DNA of 64,000 bases from Terasakiispira papahanaumokuakeensis (lineage in GTDB: Bacteria; Pseudomonadota; Gammaproteobacteria; Pseudomonadales; Halomonadaceae), in NCBI RefSeq assembly GCF_001709345.1, contig NZ_MDTQ01000001.1, positions 1,463,108-1,527,107 of the forward strand, given 5' to 3'. The notes beneath the pieces are model-generated. The model saw only the letters and a list, made by a program, of their open reading frames with translations, was not told the DNA's origin and searched no databases. Each line of letters opens with the position of its first letter. The first letter of the stretch is position 1. Positions 52,618 through 61,566 of this stretch are shown here, piece by piece. The position numbers and the translations under genes are program-made.

Positions 52618-53346
52618 TTAAGCTCTAGTGCTTAAGTACTCAAAGCGTCCGATAAATGGTTTAGCCGGAGGCGGTGCTAGATCACCAAAGCGGCTGGTGT
52701 AGCAGTTGAGTCCGACCAAGGCTTCTGCAAACTTCACTGCGGCCGTTACCCCATCAATGACCGGCATGCCAAGTGCTTCGGTTAGGCGTTCAGCCATGTC
52801 AGCCATCCCCCCGCAACCGAGTACGATGGCGCCAATCTGGTCTTCTTTTTGTGCTAGCAGGCATTCCTGATAGAGGTGTTCATAGGCACTGTCGTTATCT
52901 TCCTCTAACGCAAGAACAGGTAAGTCCGTAGCCCTTACTTTCCGGCAATGTGAAGCAAACCCGTATTGGTCTAAGAGATGTTCAGCAATGATGCCGGTGC
53001 GAGCCAGTGTGGTGACGACAGAGAAGCGTGTACTGATCATGCTGGCCACATGAAAAGCGGCTTCGGCAATGCCAAGAACAGGGGCGGCCGTTAATTCACG
53101 TGCAGCCAGTAAACCAGGATCTCCAAAGCATGCAATAACGTAAGCATCGGCTTGATGCTCGCGGATGGTGTCGAGAACGCCAATGGCGCTGATCGCTTCA
53201 TCGAAATGACTCTCAATCGATACTGGGCCATCTGCAGGCTGGGTAGCGATCAACTCAGTGCCTGGAGCCGCAACTTTACGTGCAGCTTGGGCCATTTTCT
53301 CTGTCATTGACGCGGTTGTATTTGGGTTGATGATCATGATCTTCAT
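52618..53346 (-). CDS. Asp/Glu/hydantoin racemase family protein (allantoin racemase-like)
   Basis: The ATG at 53346 gives the family start MKIMIINPNTTASMTEKM. The 242-aa protein has Cys in ACFGDPGLLAARE near 73 and IVLGCGGMADMAERL near 180, the two-Cys racemase layout. It probably interconverts allantoin enantiomers (HpxA-type). It lies divergent from the allantoinase gene and beside two NCS1 permeases. Confidence 0.82.
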   Translation of the reverse strand: MKIMIINPNTTASMTEKMAQAARKVAAPGTELIATQPADGPVSIESHFDEAISAIGVLDTIREHQADAYVIACFGDPGLLAARELTAAPVLGIAEAAFHVASMISTRFSVVTTLARTGIIAEHLLDQYGFASHCRKVRATDLPVLALEEDNDSAYEHLYQECLLAQKEDQIGAIVLGCGGMADMAERLTEALGMPVIDGVTAAVKFAEALVGLNCYTSRFGDLAPPPAKPFIGRFEYLSTRA

Positions 53347-53862
53347 GCAGTGACTCCATCCTGGCACTAGGTCTTCGCTTAATGGGCTTGATTTTCTTTT
53401 CATCACGGCCTTTTCAGTTTTTGGCCGTCTAAACACAAAAATCTGCAGGCTAATGTCTACTTTCTTTTTTTGTCGGTGAAAATAAAATGCCTAATTGGTC
53501 GATATAGAAACTTTTGTTTCGTTGATATGCAGTTTTCGTGCCTCTCTTATAAAAGTTTTTGATATCAATGAGTTAGTTTGTTTTTGGTGTGGTTTTTGAT
53601 GCTGAGGGTGAACAATTAGGTGCACTAAAGTTTAAATTTAATTGAAATGAACTCATTTGGTGCAGGGCTTTCAGTGGGCTTGAGACTGTGCTTTATTGAG
53701 CGAAACTTGCGAAGAGAAGCCGGGCCGGTCGATCGACGTTATTGTCTTCGATGATTGAGGGTTGGCTTTGACATTGAAGTGAATGTTCCGCTTTTGGGGT
53801 GTTCAATCGTTTTTTATCAATACCTTAGAAAGCTTTAATGACTCATTTAGGAGTATCGATTC
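53347..53862. promoter_or_regulatory. Divergent AT-rich control region, ureide genes
   Basis: This 516-bp gap between the racemase and the allantoinase gene holds no convincing gene. A TTGACA (53768-53773) lies 90 bp before the allantoinase start without a clear -10. RpiR- or LysR-type operator searches need a motif model; nothing conclusive was seen by eye. TAGGAGT (53849-53855) is the ribosome site. Confidence 0.4.
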
Positions 53863-54789
53863 ATGACTGACAGCGCATCTTATCCTCGTGATCTTATTGG
53901 CTATGGTCGAGATTTGCCTGAAGTGACATGGCCGGGTAATGCGCGAGTGGCTGTGCAATTTGTACTGAACTACGAAGAAGGTGGAGAGCGTTGCGTACTG
54001 CATGGTGATGAAGGTTCAGAGCAATTTCTGTCTGAAATCATTGGTGCTGAGAGTTATCCAGAGCGCCATATGAGTATGGAGTCTATTTATGAATACGGCT
54101 CGCGAGCGGGTGTCTGGCGGATTTTGGATGAGTTCGAACGGCGCAATTTACCCTTGACTGTCTTCGGTGTTGCGATGGCTTTAGAGCGCAACCCCGAAGT
54201 GGCACAAGCTTTTAAAACATTAGGTCATGAAGTCGCCTGCCATGGCTGGCGCTGGCTGCATTATCAGGGGGTCGATAAAGAGGTTGAGCGTGAGCATATG
54301 GCCAAGGCATTGGCGATTTTTCAACAACTTTATGGAGAGCTACCTGCAGGCTGGTACACCGGTCGGGATAGCGTTCATACGCGTCAGTTGGTGCTAGATC
54401 AGGGCACTTTCTTATATGATAGCGATTATTATGGTGACGATTTACCCTTTTGGACGACAGAAACCGATAGCCAAGGGAAGTCCCATTCACACTTGGTTGT
54501 GCCTTATACACTTGATACGAATGATATGCGTTTTGCAGCACCTCAAGGATTCAACACGGCGGATCATTTCTTCACCTACCTGCGCGATGCTTTTGATGTC
54601 CTTTATGCGGAAGGTGAGACCCACCCTAAGATGATGTCAGTCGGCCTGCATTGCCGTTTAATCGGTCGCCCGGGGCGCTTTAGGGCTTTACAACGCTTTT
54701 TAGACCATATTGAATCGCATGATCGGGTTTGGGTCGCTCGCCGGGTGGATATTGCGCGTCATTGGCAGGCTCATCACCCAGCGCTTTGA
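53863..54789 (+). CDS. puuE: PuuE-type allantoinase (polysaccharide deacetylase fold)
   Basis: The 308-aa protein shows the PuuE pattern: YPRDLIGYGRDLPEVTWPGNARVAVQFVLNYEEGGE near 5-40, SMESIYEYGSRAGVWRILDEFERRNLPLTVFGVAMALERNPEVA near 71, and GHEVACHGWRW near 125. It hydrolyses allantoin to allantoate. It heads a plus-strand group with the RpiR regulator and the ureidoglycine and ureidoglycolate genes, and lies divergent from the racemase. Confidence 0.92.
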   Translation: MTDSASYPRDLIGYGRDLPEVTWPGNARVAVQFVLNYEEGGERCVLHGDEGSEQFLSEIIGAESYPERHMSMESIYEYGSRAGVWRILDEFERRNLPLTVFGVAMALERNPEVAQAFKTLGHEVACHGWRWLHYQGVDKEVEREHMAKALAIFQQLYGELPAGWYTGRDSVHTRQLVLDQGTFLYDSDYYGDDLPFWTTETDSQGKSHSHLVVPYTLDTNDMRFAAPQGFNTADHFFTYLRDAFDVLYAEGETHPKMMSVGLHCRLIGRPGRFRALQRFLDHIESHDRVWVARRVDIARHWQAHHPAL

Positions 54790-54878
54790 CTGTATCATTG
54801 ATGTTATAACGCCTTATCCTGGCTCGGTACGAGCTTGGATGATTTTATTGATAATCACGTTGATGGATAAGGGTGAAC

Positions 54879-55724
54879 ATGACGCCCCAGCCGCATATTG
54901 GCCAAAGAATTAGTGCGCAGTTTGAACAGTTGAGCCAGCAAGAACGGCGAGTGGCTGCGTTTATTCTAGATCATTTTGAAGATTTGGCTGTGTATACCGC
55001 GACAGATCTAGCCAGGTTGACGCGCGTGTCTAAGTCAACGGTGACTCGACTGTTCCAACGGCTGGGGTTTGAGAACTATCAAGCGGTTCGACGTCATGCT
55101 CGTGAACTCAGAGCACTGGGGATCCCCTTGGCAACTGAAGGCGGTAGCTCGGCAACGCCGCTGGAACTTTTTCGGCGGCATCAGCAGCGTGAGCAGGATA
55201 ATCTTGAGCGTTGTCTTGCAGAGATTTCGCCAGAAACTTTTGCTGAAATTGTGACTGCGCTTGATCGTTCACGCCATATTGTGGTGATCGGGTTTCGCAA
55301 TAGTTATCCGATTGCGCTGCACTGTCGACAACAGCTGATCCAGATTCGCAGTGGTGTGCAGTTAGCGCCATTACCGAACCAGTCATTATCCGATGAGTTG
55401 GTGGGTCTTAATGAAGATGACTTGGTTATTGTGTTGGGGTTTCGGCGCCGTCCCCGTGTCTTTGATGGTTTGATGACCTGGCTTGCAGAAAGGCCAATGA
55501 AAGTTCTACTTATGGCTGATAGTGCTTTTCCTGGGATGGAGGCCGCGGATTGGCAGTTAAGTTGTGGTTTGGATAGCACTTCAGCGTTTGACAGTTACGC
55601 GGTTCCAATGAGTTTGGTATGCCTATTGGCGAATAGCGTGTTGCACCAGCGGATGGCAGAAGGGCGCCAACGTATTGATGTGCTGGCCGACACCTATGAG
55701 GCGCTAGATGAGTTATCGATTTGA
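54879..55724 (+). CDS. RpiR-family regulator (HTH plus SIS domain)
   Basis: The ATG at 54879 with AAGGG at 54869-54873 is preferred to the GTG at 54873. The 281-aa protein has an N-terminal HTH (VAAFILDHFEDLAVYTATDLARLTRVSKSTVTRLFQRLGF, 22-61) and a SIS sugar/phosphate-binding domain with VVIGFRNSYPIALHCRQQL near 132. RpiR-type regulators often govern ureide and hydantoin catabolism. It lies between puuE and the aminohydrolase and is probably the local regulator. It also contains DNA repeats downstream. Confidence 0.85.
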   Translation: MTPQPHIGQRISAQFEQLSQQERRVAAFILDHFEDLAVYTATDLARLTRVSKSTVTRLFQRLGFENYQAVRRHARELRALGIPLATEGGSSATPLELFRRHQQREQDNLERCLAEISPETFAEIVTALDRSRHIVVIGFRNSYPIALHCRQQLIQIRSGVQLAPLPNQSLSDELVGLNEDDLVIVLGFRRRPRVFDGLMTWLAERPMKVLLMADSAFPGMEAADWQLSCGLDSTSAFDSYAVPMSLVCLLANSVLHQRMAEGRQRIDVLADTYEALDELSI

Positions 55725-56235
55725 GTGGGCATATCAATTGGCATGAGCATGTCGATTGGAATAGATCTGTTGATTGGAATGGATCTGCCGATTGGAATAG
55801 TAGGCTCGTGTCGTGTGTGATGGCGGCACCTATGAAATCTATGAGCAACTTTCCATGACATCCTCAGGGCTTTTGAGGCGTTAGTGTTTTCCACTGAGGG
55901 GCATTAGACGCTGTCACGCCGTGGGGCCAGTGAGCCGGAAGTGAACCTAGTTTGGCATAGACTTTGCTTTCTCTTTAGTGTTTATTGGATGATTTTAATC
56001 TTGCTTGAAACAAATGTTTCTTTTTTGCTTATAAAGATCATTTCGTTTCTTGGACAATGGGATTATGTCACTGGATCAAGCAAGGCGAAGGCGTTTAAGC
56101 CAAGGTTAAGCGCTCGTATCGGGTGATGATGATGCGAGTTTGTACGTTGATTTGAAGTGACTGTTTTTATATACAGTTTTCTGTGGCAGATATCTTTTAA
56201 TTCAGCATCTTTCAATAAGAAAAGTTGGAGTCATG
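55725..56235. other. Non-coding gap with imperfect 18-bp repeats
   Basis: The first 80 bp (55740-55800) hold about three copies of an 18-bp unit near GATTGGAATAGATCTGTT. The rest is AT-rich, without a convincing gene. TTGGAG at 56225-56230 is the next ribosome site. Confidence 0.5.
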
Positions 56236-57063
56236 ATGAGTCAATCCCTTTACTACGCCCCTCAGGGTGGCCTACCTTCACAGCGGGCGATGTTGTCGGA
56301 CCGTGCGGTCTTCACAGAGGCCTATGCCATTATTCCCAAAGGTGTCATGCGCGATATTGTGACCAGCCGTTTGCCTTTTTGGGATGATACGCGCGTTTGG
56401 GTTTTGTCACGCCCGATGTCAGGGTTCAGTGAAACCTTCGCCCAGTACATTATGGAGGTCTCTCCGGGAGGCGGGAGTGAGCAGCCTGAGCCTGATGCTC
56501 AAGCGCAAGGTGTATTGTTTGTCGTTGAAGGTGAGATGACTCTGACGATTGAGGGTGAGCGTCATGCGATGCCTACAGGAGGGTATGCCTACTTGCCTGC
56601 GGGCTGTCGTTGGCAAGTACGTAACGAGCATGAGGCGCCCGTCAGATTCCATTGGATTCGTAAGCGTTATGAGGCGGTTGAAGGGCTTGATAGGCCAGAA
56701 CCGTTTGTTACCCATGATCAGGCCGTTGAGCCAACGCCTATGCCGGATACGGATGGCGCCTGGGCTACGAGCCGTTTTGTTGATCCGACTGACCTTCGGC
56801 ATGACATGCATGTCAATATTGTGACCTTTCAGCCCGGCGGTTTGATTCCCTTCGATGAAACCCATGTGATGGAGCATGGCTTATATGTCTTGCAGGGTAA
56901 GGCTGTTTATCACTTGAATCAGGATTGGGTGGAAGTCGAGGCGGGGGATTATATGTGGTTAAGGGCTTTCTGCCCGCAAGCATGTTATGCCGGTGGACCG
57001 GAGCCTTTCCGCTATTTGCTGTATAAAGATGTGAATCGTCATATGTCTTTGACATTGCGCTAA
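56236..57063 (+). CDS. allE: (S)-ureidoglycine aminohydrolase (bicupin)
   Basis: The ATG at 56236 has the better ribosome-site spacing than the ATG at 56233. The 275-aa protein has two cupin domains (about 60-125 and 185-250) and family motifs such as SYLAMG-like ESGGGSEQPEPDAQAQGVLFVVEGEMTL near 75-100 and EHGLYVLQGKAVYHLNQDWVEVEAGDYMWLRAFCPQACYAGG near 214-255. It converts (S)-ureidoglycine to ureidoglycolate plus ammonia in allantoate breakdown. It requires Mn in known members. Confidence 0.87.
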   Translation: MSQSLYYAPQGGLPSQRAMLSDRAVFTEAYAIIPKGVMRDIVTSRLPFWDDTRVWVLSRPMSGFSETFAQYIMEVSPGGGSEQPEPDAQAQGVLFVVEGEMTLTIEGERHAMPTGGYAYLPAGCRWQVRNEHEAPVRFHWIRKRYEAVEGLDRPEPFVTHDQAVEPTPMPDTDGAWATSRFVDPTDLRHDMHVNIVTFQPGGLIPFDETHVMEHGLYVLQGKAVYHLNQDWVEVEAGDYMWLRAFCPQACYAGGPEPFRYLLYKDVNRHMSLTLR

Positions 57064-57197
57064 GCGAATCGGGCGTTTTCACCTTGTGTTGATGACGCCC
57101 TTATTCGGCCTGTTGGTTTTGTGTGTCATGCAGGTTTGTGATGACGGCTCTCAGGTTTCTGAGTGGCTTGACTAGAGCCTAGAACATAGGAATCTCC

Positions 57198-57686
57198 ATG
57201 CTTGAGTTGATTGCACAGCCTTTGACGGCTGAAGCGTTTAAGCCTTTCGGCGATGTGATTGATGGGCGCACTTCTGATTATTTTATGATCAATGCGGGGC
57301 GTACTCAGCGTCATCATGATTTGGCTGAAGTTCAGCTTTTAGGTGATGATGCTCGCACATTAATCAATATTTTTGTCAGCCAACCGGTAACGGTCCCTTT
57401 AGATGTCGAAGGGTTGGAAAGGCACCCTCTAGGGAGTCAAGCTTTTATACCGCTACATGAAGAGCGTTTCATTATTGTGGTGGCGCCTCCTGCCGAATCT
57501 CCAGATCCTGAAAAAATTTGTGCTTTTGTGACCGATGGCCGTCAGGGCGTGAATTATCATGTGGGAACCTGGCATGCCATTCACTCTGTATTGGATGTTC
57601 AGGGAGAGTTTCTGGTCGTTGATCGAGGAGGACCGGGCCACAATTGTGATGAGGTGGCTTACCCGTTAAGAGTTGTCCTACCGTGA
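57198..57686 (+). CDS. allA: Ureidoglycolate lyase
   Basis: The 162-aa protein matches the family over its full length: LIAQPLTAEAFKPFGDVID near 4, INIFVSQPVTVPLDVEGLERHPLGSQAFIPL near 57, and the GVNYHVGTWHAIHSVLDVQGEFLVVDRGGPGHNCDE C-terminal region. It splits ureidoglycolate to glyoxylate and urea. It follows the aminohydrolase by 134 bp. No allantoate amidohydrolase gene is found in the window. Confidence 0.92.
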   Translation: MLELIAQPLTAEAFKPFGDVIDGRTSDYFMINAGRTQRHHDLAEVQLLGDDARTLINIFVSQPVTVPLDVEGLERHPLGSQAFIPLHEERFIIVVAPPAESPDPEKICAFVTDGRQGVNYHVGTWHAIHSVLDVQGEFLVVDRGGPGHNCDEVAYPLRVVLP

Positions 57687-57777
57687 TGATCTGATGACAG
57701 GGTATTGAAGCTGTTATCGGATCTTGGGATCGAGTAACGCTGGCGCTAGACTCAGCCGGTGTTGCTCGTCCATCCTG

Positions 57778-57868
57778 CGCACACCGCACACCGCACACCG
57801 CACACCGCACACCGCACACCGCACACCGCACACCGCACACCGCACACCGCACACCGCACACCGCACAC
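57778..57868. repeat. Perfect 13-copy tandem repeat of CGCACAC
   Basis: Thirteen identical 7-bp units fill 91 bp of the 335-bp gap between the lyase and mmsA. The unit length is not a multiple of three, so copy number would shift any overlapping frame. The array reads through as open frames with a 7-residue period (HTAHRTP), but these have no gene features. Beyond it the gap holds the mmsA operator site. Confidence 0.95.
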
Positions 57869-57956
57869 CTCTATTAACGAAATTGCGTTCGACTAATGTC
57901 TTAAGACTTAAGAAGACCAAGCAAATGCTTGGTTGGGTATTGCTTTGCCTTTATCG

Positions 57957-57972
57957 TTGACGTTAACGTTAG
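57957..57972. promoter_or_regulatory. LiuR-type operator upstream of mmsA
   Basis: TTGACGTTAACGTTAG, with ACGTTAACGT as a perfect core palindrome, lies 50 bp before the mmsA start. It matches the site before the MerR gene at 12 of 16 bases. It is the only other such palindrome noticed. Confidence 0.6.
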
Positions 57973-58021
57973 GTGATATTGGTGCATCATCTTCATACAA
58001 CAAAAACGCGAGGCATGAACC

Positions 58022-59512
58022 ATGCAAGGTGTTTCCCTTTTTATCGACGGTGAATTTATCCAAAGCCAGACGGATCAGTGGATTGAGGTCACTAACCCCG
58101 CGACCCAAGCCGTATTGGCAAAAGCGCCCTGTGCAACCGAGAGTGAAATGAAGCGCGCCTATGAGAGCGCTCGCCAAGCATTCGAAATTTGGAAGGAAAC
58201 GCCGGTATCTGAACGTGCACGGTTGATGATGCGTTATCAAGCGTTACTTAAAGAGCACCATGATGAGTTGGCTGAGATTCTCTCTCAAGAAACAGGAAAA
58301 ACCTTTGAGGATGCCAAAGGAGATGTTTGGCGAGGAATTGAAGTTGTTGAGCATGCGGCCAATATCCCCTCACTAATGATGGGGGAAACGGTCGAGAATG
58401 TAGCCCGAGAAATCGACAGTTATTCTTACATTCAGCCCTTGGGTGTGTGTGCTGGGATTACACCGTTCAACTTCCCTGCGATGATTCCTTTATGGATGTT
58501 CCCGCTGGCGATTGCCTGTGGCAACACCTTTATTTTGAAACCGTCAGAGCAAGATCCTTTAACGCCGATGCGACTGGCTGAGCTGTTTGTGGAAGCGGGC
58601 GCTCCAAAAGGGGTGTTACAGGTTCTTCACGGGGCAAAACAGCAAGTCGATTTCTTGTTAGACCACCCCGACATTCGCGCCATTTCCTTTGTCGGCTCTG
58701 TGCCGGTAGGTCAGTATATTTATGAAACAGGGACTCGAAATATGAAACGAGTCCAGAGCTTTGCTGGGGCCAAAAACCATATGGTGATTATGCCTGATGC
58801 CGATAAGCAGCAGGTGATTAATAACTTGGTCGGTGCTTCTGTTGGAGCTGCGGGCCAGCGCTGTATGGCGATTTCGGTGGCCGTCTTTGTGGGACAGGCT
58901 CGTGAATGGATTCCTGAGCTGAAAGAGGCCATGAGTCAGGTGCGTCCCGGGGCTTGGAATGATGCCGGTGCCAGTTATGGTCCTGTGATCAGTGCTAAAG
59001 CCAAAACTCGGATTGAGCATTTGATCCAGCAAGGGGTCGATGAAGGGGCCTCACTTGACCTCGATGGTCGTGGCTGTGTTGTTGAGGGCTATCCTGATGG
59101 ACACTGGATCGGGCCGACCCTGTTCAGTGGCGTGACAACCGACATGGCCATTTATCGTGAAGAAATTTTTGGTCCAGTGCTGGCATGTATGGAAGTAGAA
59201 TCACTTCAAGACGCGGTTGAGTTAATTAACCAAAGTCCATATGGCAACGGGACTTCTATCTTTACCAGTTCCGGGGGCGCTGCTCGACGTTTCCAGCATG
59301 CGATTCAAGTGGGACAAGTCGGGATTAACATTCCGATTCCCGTGCCGTTGCCGTTCTTCTCTTTCACTGGTTGGAAAGGTTCTTTCTACGGCGATCAACA
59401 TGCTTACGGCAAGCAAGCGGTGCGTTTTTATACCGAAACGAAAACAGTAACTGCACGTTGGTTTACCTCTGAACCTGTTTCAGGCCCGAACTTCTCGATC
59501 CAGATGCGTTGA
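58022..59512 (+). CDS. mmsA: CoA-acylating methylmalonate-semialdehyde dehydrogenase
   Basis: The 496-aa protein has the catalytic-Cys motif [17 protein letters not shown] near 280 and the CoA-acylating family pattern [42 protein letters not shown]. It converts methylmalonate semialdehyde to propionyl-CoA at the end of valine degradation. It is the first gene of the valine operon, 50 bp after the LiuR-type site. GAGG (58010-58013) is a weak ribosome site. Confidence 0.93.
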   Translation: MQGVSLFIDGEFIQSQTDQWIEVTNPATQAVLAKAPCATESEMKRAYESARQAFEIWKETPVSERARLMMRYQALLKEHHDELAEILSQETGKTFEDAKGDVWRGIEVVEHAANIPSLMMGETVENVAREIDSYSYIQPLGVCAGITPFNFPAMIPLWMFPLAIACGNTFILKPSEQDPLTPMRLAELFVEAGAPKGVLQVLHGAKQQVDFLLDHPDIRAISFVGSVPVGQYIYETGTRNMKRVQSFAGAKNHMVIMPDADKQQVINNLVGASVGAAGQRCMAISVAVFVGQAREWIPELKEAMSQVRPGAWNDAGASYGPVISAKAKTRIEHLIQQGVDEGASLDLDGRGCVVEGYPDGHWIGPTLFSGVTTDMAIYREEIFGPVLACMEVESLQDAVELINQSPYGNGTSIFTSSGGAARRFQHAIQVGQVGINIPIPVPLPFFSFTGWKGSFYGDQHAYGKQAVRFYTETKTVTARWFTSEPVSGPNFSIQMR

Positions 59513-59546
59513 GTCTCAATCGCTTGAGTCTCAAAAGGAGGCCTTG

Positions 59547-60713
59547 ATGGATTTTAATTTTAGTGAAGATCAAATCGCATTTCGCGATGCGGCACGAGCC
59601 TTTGCTGAAAAAGCCATGGCACCGAATGCAGCGCGCTGGGATGCGGAGCACATTTTCCCAGAGGAGGTCATTCACGAGGCTGGGCAAATGGGGTTTTGTG
59701 GTCTTTATACCCCTGAAACGTATGGTGGGATGGGCTTGTCGCGGTTAGATACGGCGTTGATTGTTGAAGAGCTGGCCGCTGCGTGTCCTTCGACGACTGC
59801 CTACATCACAATTCACAATATGGTCACCTGGATGGTGGCCTCATTTGCCCAAGAGACTGTCGCGGCGGAACTCGTTCCTCGTTTGGCTGCAGGTGAATGG
59901 TTAGGTTCATACTGTTTGACTGAACCGGGTGCGGGGTCCGATGCGGCCAGCTTGAGAACCCGTGCTGATCGAGAGGGCACTGATTATGTGCTTAATGGCG
60001 CCAAAATGTTTATTTCAGGTGCCGGTCGTACGCAACTTCTGGTTGTGATGGCGCGGACTGGAGCGGCAGACTCCGGAGCCAGTGGGATATCCGCGTTTAT
60101 TGTGCCCGCTGATTCAGCGGGTATTGAATATGGCAAAGCTGAGGATAAATTGGGTTGGCATAGTCAGCCCACGAGACTGGTGACATTGGATAATGTGCGC
60201 ATTCCGGAGCGTTATCGTTTGGGCGAAGAAGGTGAAGGATTCAAGTTCGCCATGAAAGGCTTGGATGGTGGACGCATCAATATTGCCACCTGCTCATTAG
60301 GCGGCGCACGAGCGGCATTATTGCGTAGTCGTGATTATTTGCACGAACGTCAGCAATTTGGTCGCGAACTAGCGAGCTTTCAGGCGCTACAGTTCAAAGT
60401 GGCCGATATGATGACAGATTGGACGGCGGCACGACAAATGGTTCACTTAGCGGCCTTTAAGTTAGACCAACAAGATGCCGAAGCCACATTGTTTTGTGCC
60501 ATGGCGAAACGCCAAGCGACCGATGCGTGTTTCGAGGTGGCCAATCAAGCGCTGCAGTTACATGGTGGATACGGTTATATCCGAGAGTATCCATTAGAAC
60601 GCTATGTTCGAGATTTGCGGGTGCACCAAATTCTCGAAGGAACGAATGAAATCATGCGCCTGATTATTGCACGTCGGGTGTTGGAAGAAGGGGTTATCGA
60701 GGGGCTGATATGA
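59547..60713 (+). CDS. Acyl-CoA dehydrogenase (isobutyryl-CoA dehydrogenase-like)
   Basis: The ATG at 59547 has AAGGAG 6 bases upstream, and the TTG at 59544 is rejected. The 388-aa protein carries the substrate-contact YCLTEPGAGSDAASLRTRA near 122-140 and the C-terminal HQILEGTNEIMRLIIARRVL with the Glu of EGTNE. In this operon it would dehydrogenate isobutyryl-CoA to methacrylyl-CoA. It overlaps the next gene by 4 bp. Confidence 0.9.
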   Translation: MDFNFSEDQIAFRDAARAFAEKAMAPNAARWDAEHIFPEEVIHEAGQMGFCGLYTPETYGGMGLSRLDTALIVEELAAACPSTTAYITIHNMVTWMVASFAQETVAAELVPRLAAGEWLGSYCLTEPGAGSDAASLRTRADREGTDYVLNGAKMFISGAGRTQLLVVMARTGAADSGASGISAFIVPADSAGIEYGKAEDKLGWHSQPTRLVTLDNVRIPERYRLGEEGEGFKFAMKGLDGGRINIATCSLGGARAALLRSRDYLHERQQFGRELASFQALQFKVADMMTDWTAARQMVHLAAFKLDQQDAEATLFCAMAKRQATDACFEVANQALQLHGGYGYIREYPLERYVRDLRVHQILEGTNEIMRLIIARRVLEEGVIEGLI

Positions 60714-61495
60714 CAGATACTGCTGGTTTAAAACTCGATATTCAGGGGCATACGGCGATTTTGACCATTCATAATCCACCTGCCAATACGTGGAATGAAA
60801 CCACCTTATATGAATTGAAGACCACGGTAGAATCACTCAATCAGAATCGAGATGTCTATGCGCTGGTTGTGGTGGGGTCGGGTGATAAATTCTTTTCAGC
60901 AGGGGCTGATCTTAATCGCTTTGCTGAAGGTGATCACGCAGTGGCACGCAAGATGGCCCGTTGTTTTGGTGAGGCCTTTGAGGCGCTGACGGCGTTTCGT
61001 GGTGTTTCTATTGCGGCTATCAATGGTTATGCCATGGGCGGTGGGCTTGAGTGCGCCTTATCGTGTGATTTGCGTATTGCTGAACGACAAGCGCAGATGG
61101 CGTTACCTGAGGCTAAAGTCGGATTATTGCCCTGTGCGGGGGGGACTCAAAATCTGCCTTGGTTAGTGGGCGAAGGCTGGGCCAAGCGAATGATTTTATG
61201 CGGTGAGCGTATTTCAGCAGAGAAAGCGCTGGCGATCGGTTTAGTTGAAGAGGTGGTTGAGACAGGGGAGGCCTTGTCACGAGCTTTGACCATGGCTGAG
61301 ATGGCTTGTCAGCAGAGCCCGACTTCAGTTGCGGCCTGTAAATCTCTCATCATGAGCGCGCGTGAACAGCGCTCGCATGCTGACGGTTGGCGTCTAGAGC
61401 GAGAGCGCTTTGTGGATTTATTTGATAGCGAAGATCAGCGCGAAGGGGTGCAAGCCTTTTTACAGAAGCGTACGCCTGAATGGAAAAATCGCTGA
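60710..61495 (+). CDS. Enoyl-CoA hydratase (methacrylyl-CoA hydratase-like)
   Basis: The start overlaps the previous stop as ATGA. The 261-aa protein has SAGADLNRFAEGD near 63 and the IAAINGYAMGGGLECALSCDLRIAERQAQMALPEAKVGLLPCAGGTQNLPWLVGE block near 100-154, with the family's Glu pair in LPEAKVGLLP. It hydrates the unsaturated acyl-CoA formed by the dehydrogenase. Confidence 0.9.
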   Translation: MTDTAGLKLDIQGHTAILTIHNPPANTWNETTLYELKTTVESLNQNRDVYALVVVGSGDKFFSAGADLNRFAEGDHAVARKMARCFGEAFEALTAFRGVSIAAINGYAMGGGLECALSCDLRIAERQAQMALPEAKVGLLPCAGGTQNLPWLVGEGWAKRMILCGERISAEKALAIGLVEEVVETGEALSRALTMAEMACQQSPTSVAACKSLIMSAREQRSHADGWRLERERFVDLFDSEDQREGVQAFLQKRTPEWKNR

Positions 61496-61566
61496 TCGTT
61501 CTAGTTTGTGGGTCGTTCTAATGATCGACCCAGCACTACCCTGTGAAGATCATTGAGGAGCCAATT

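Noticed and set aside
57778-57868. Possible CRISPR array
   Set aside because: The units are directly tandem with no spacers and only 7 bp long.
57714-57960. Open frames reading HTAHRTP repeats across the heptamer array
   Set aside because: They result from a stop-free repeat and exist in several frames on both strands with no gene features.
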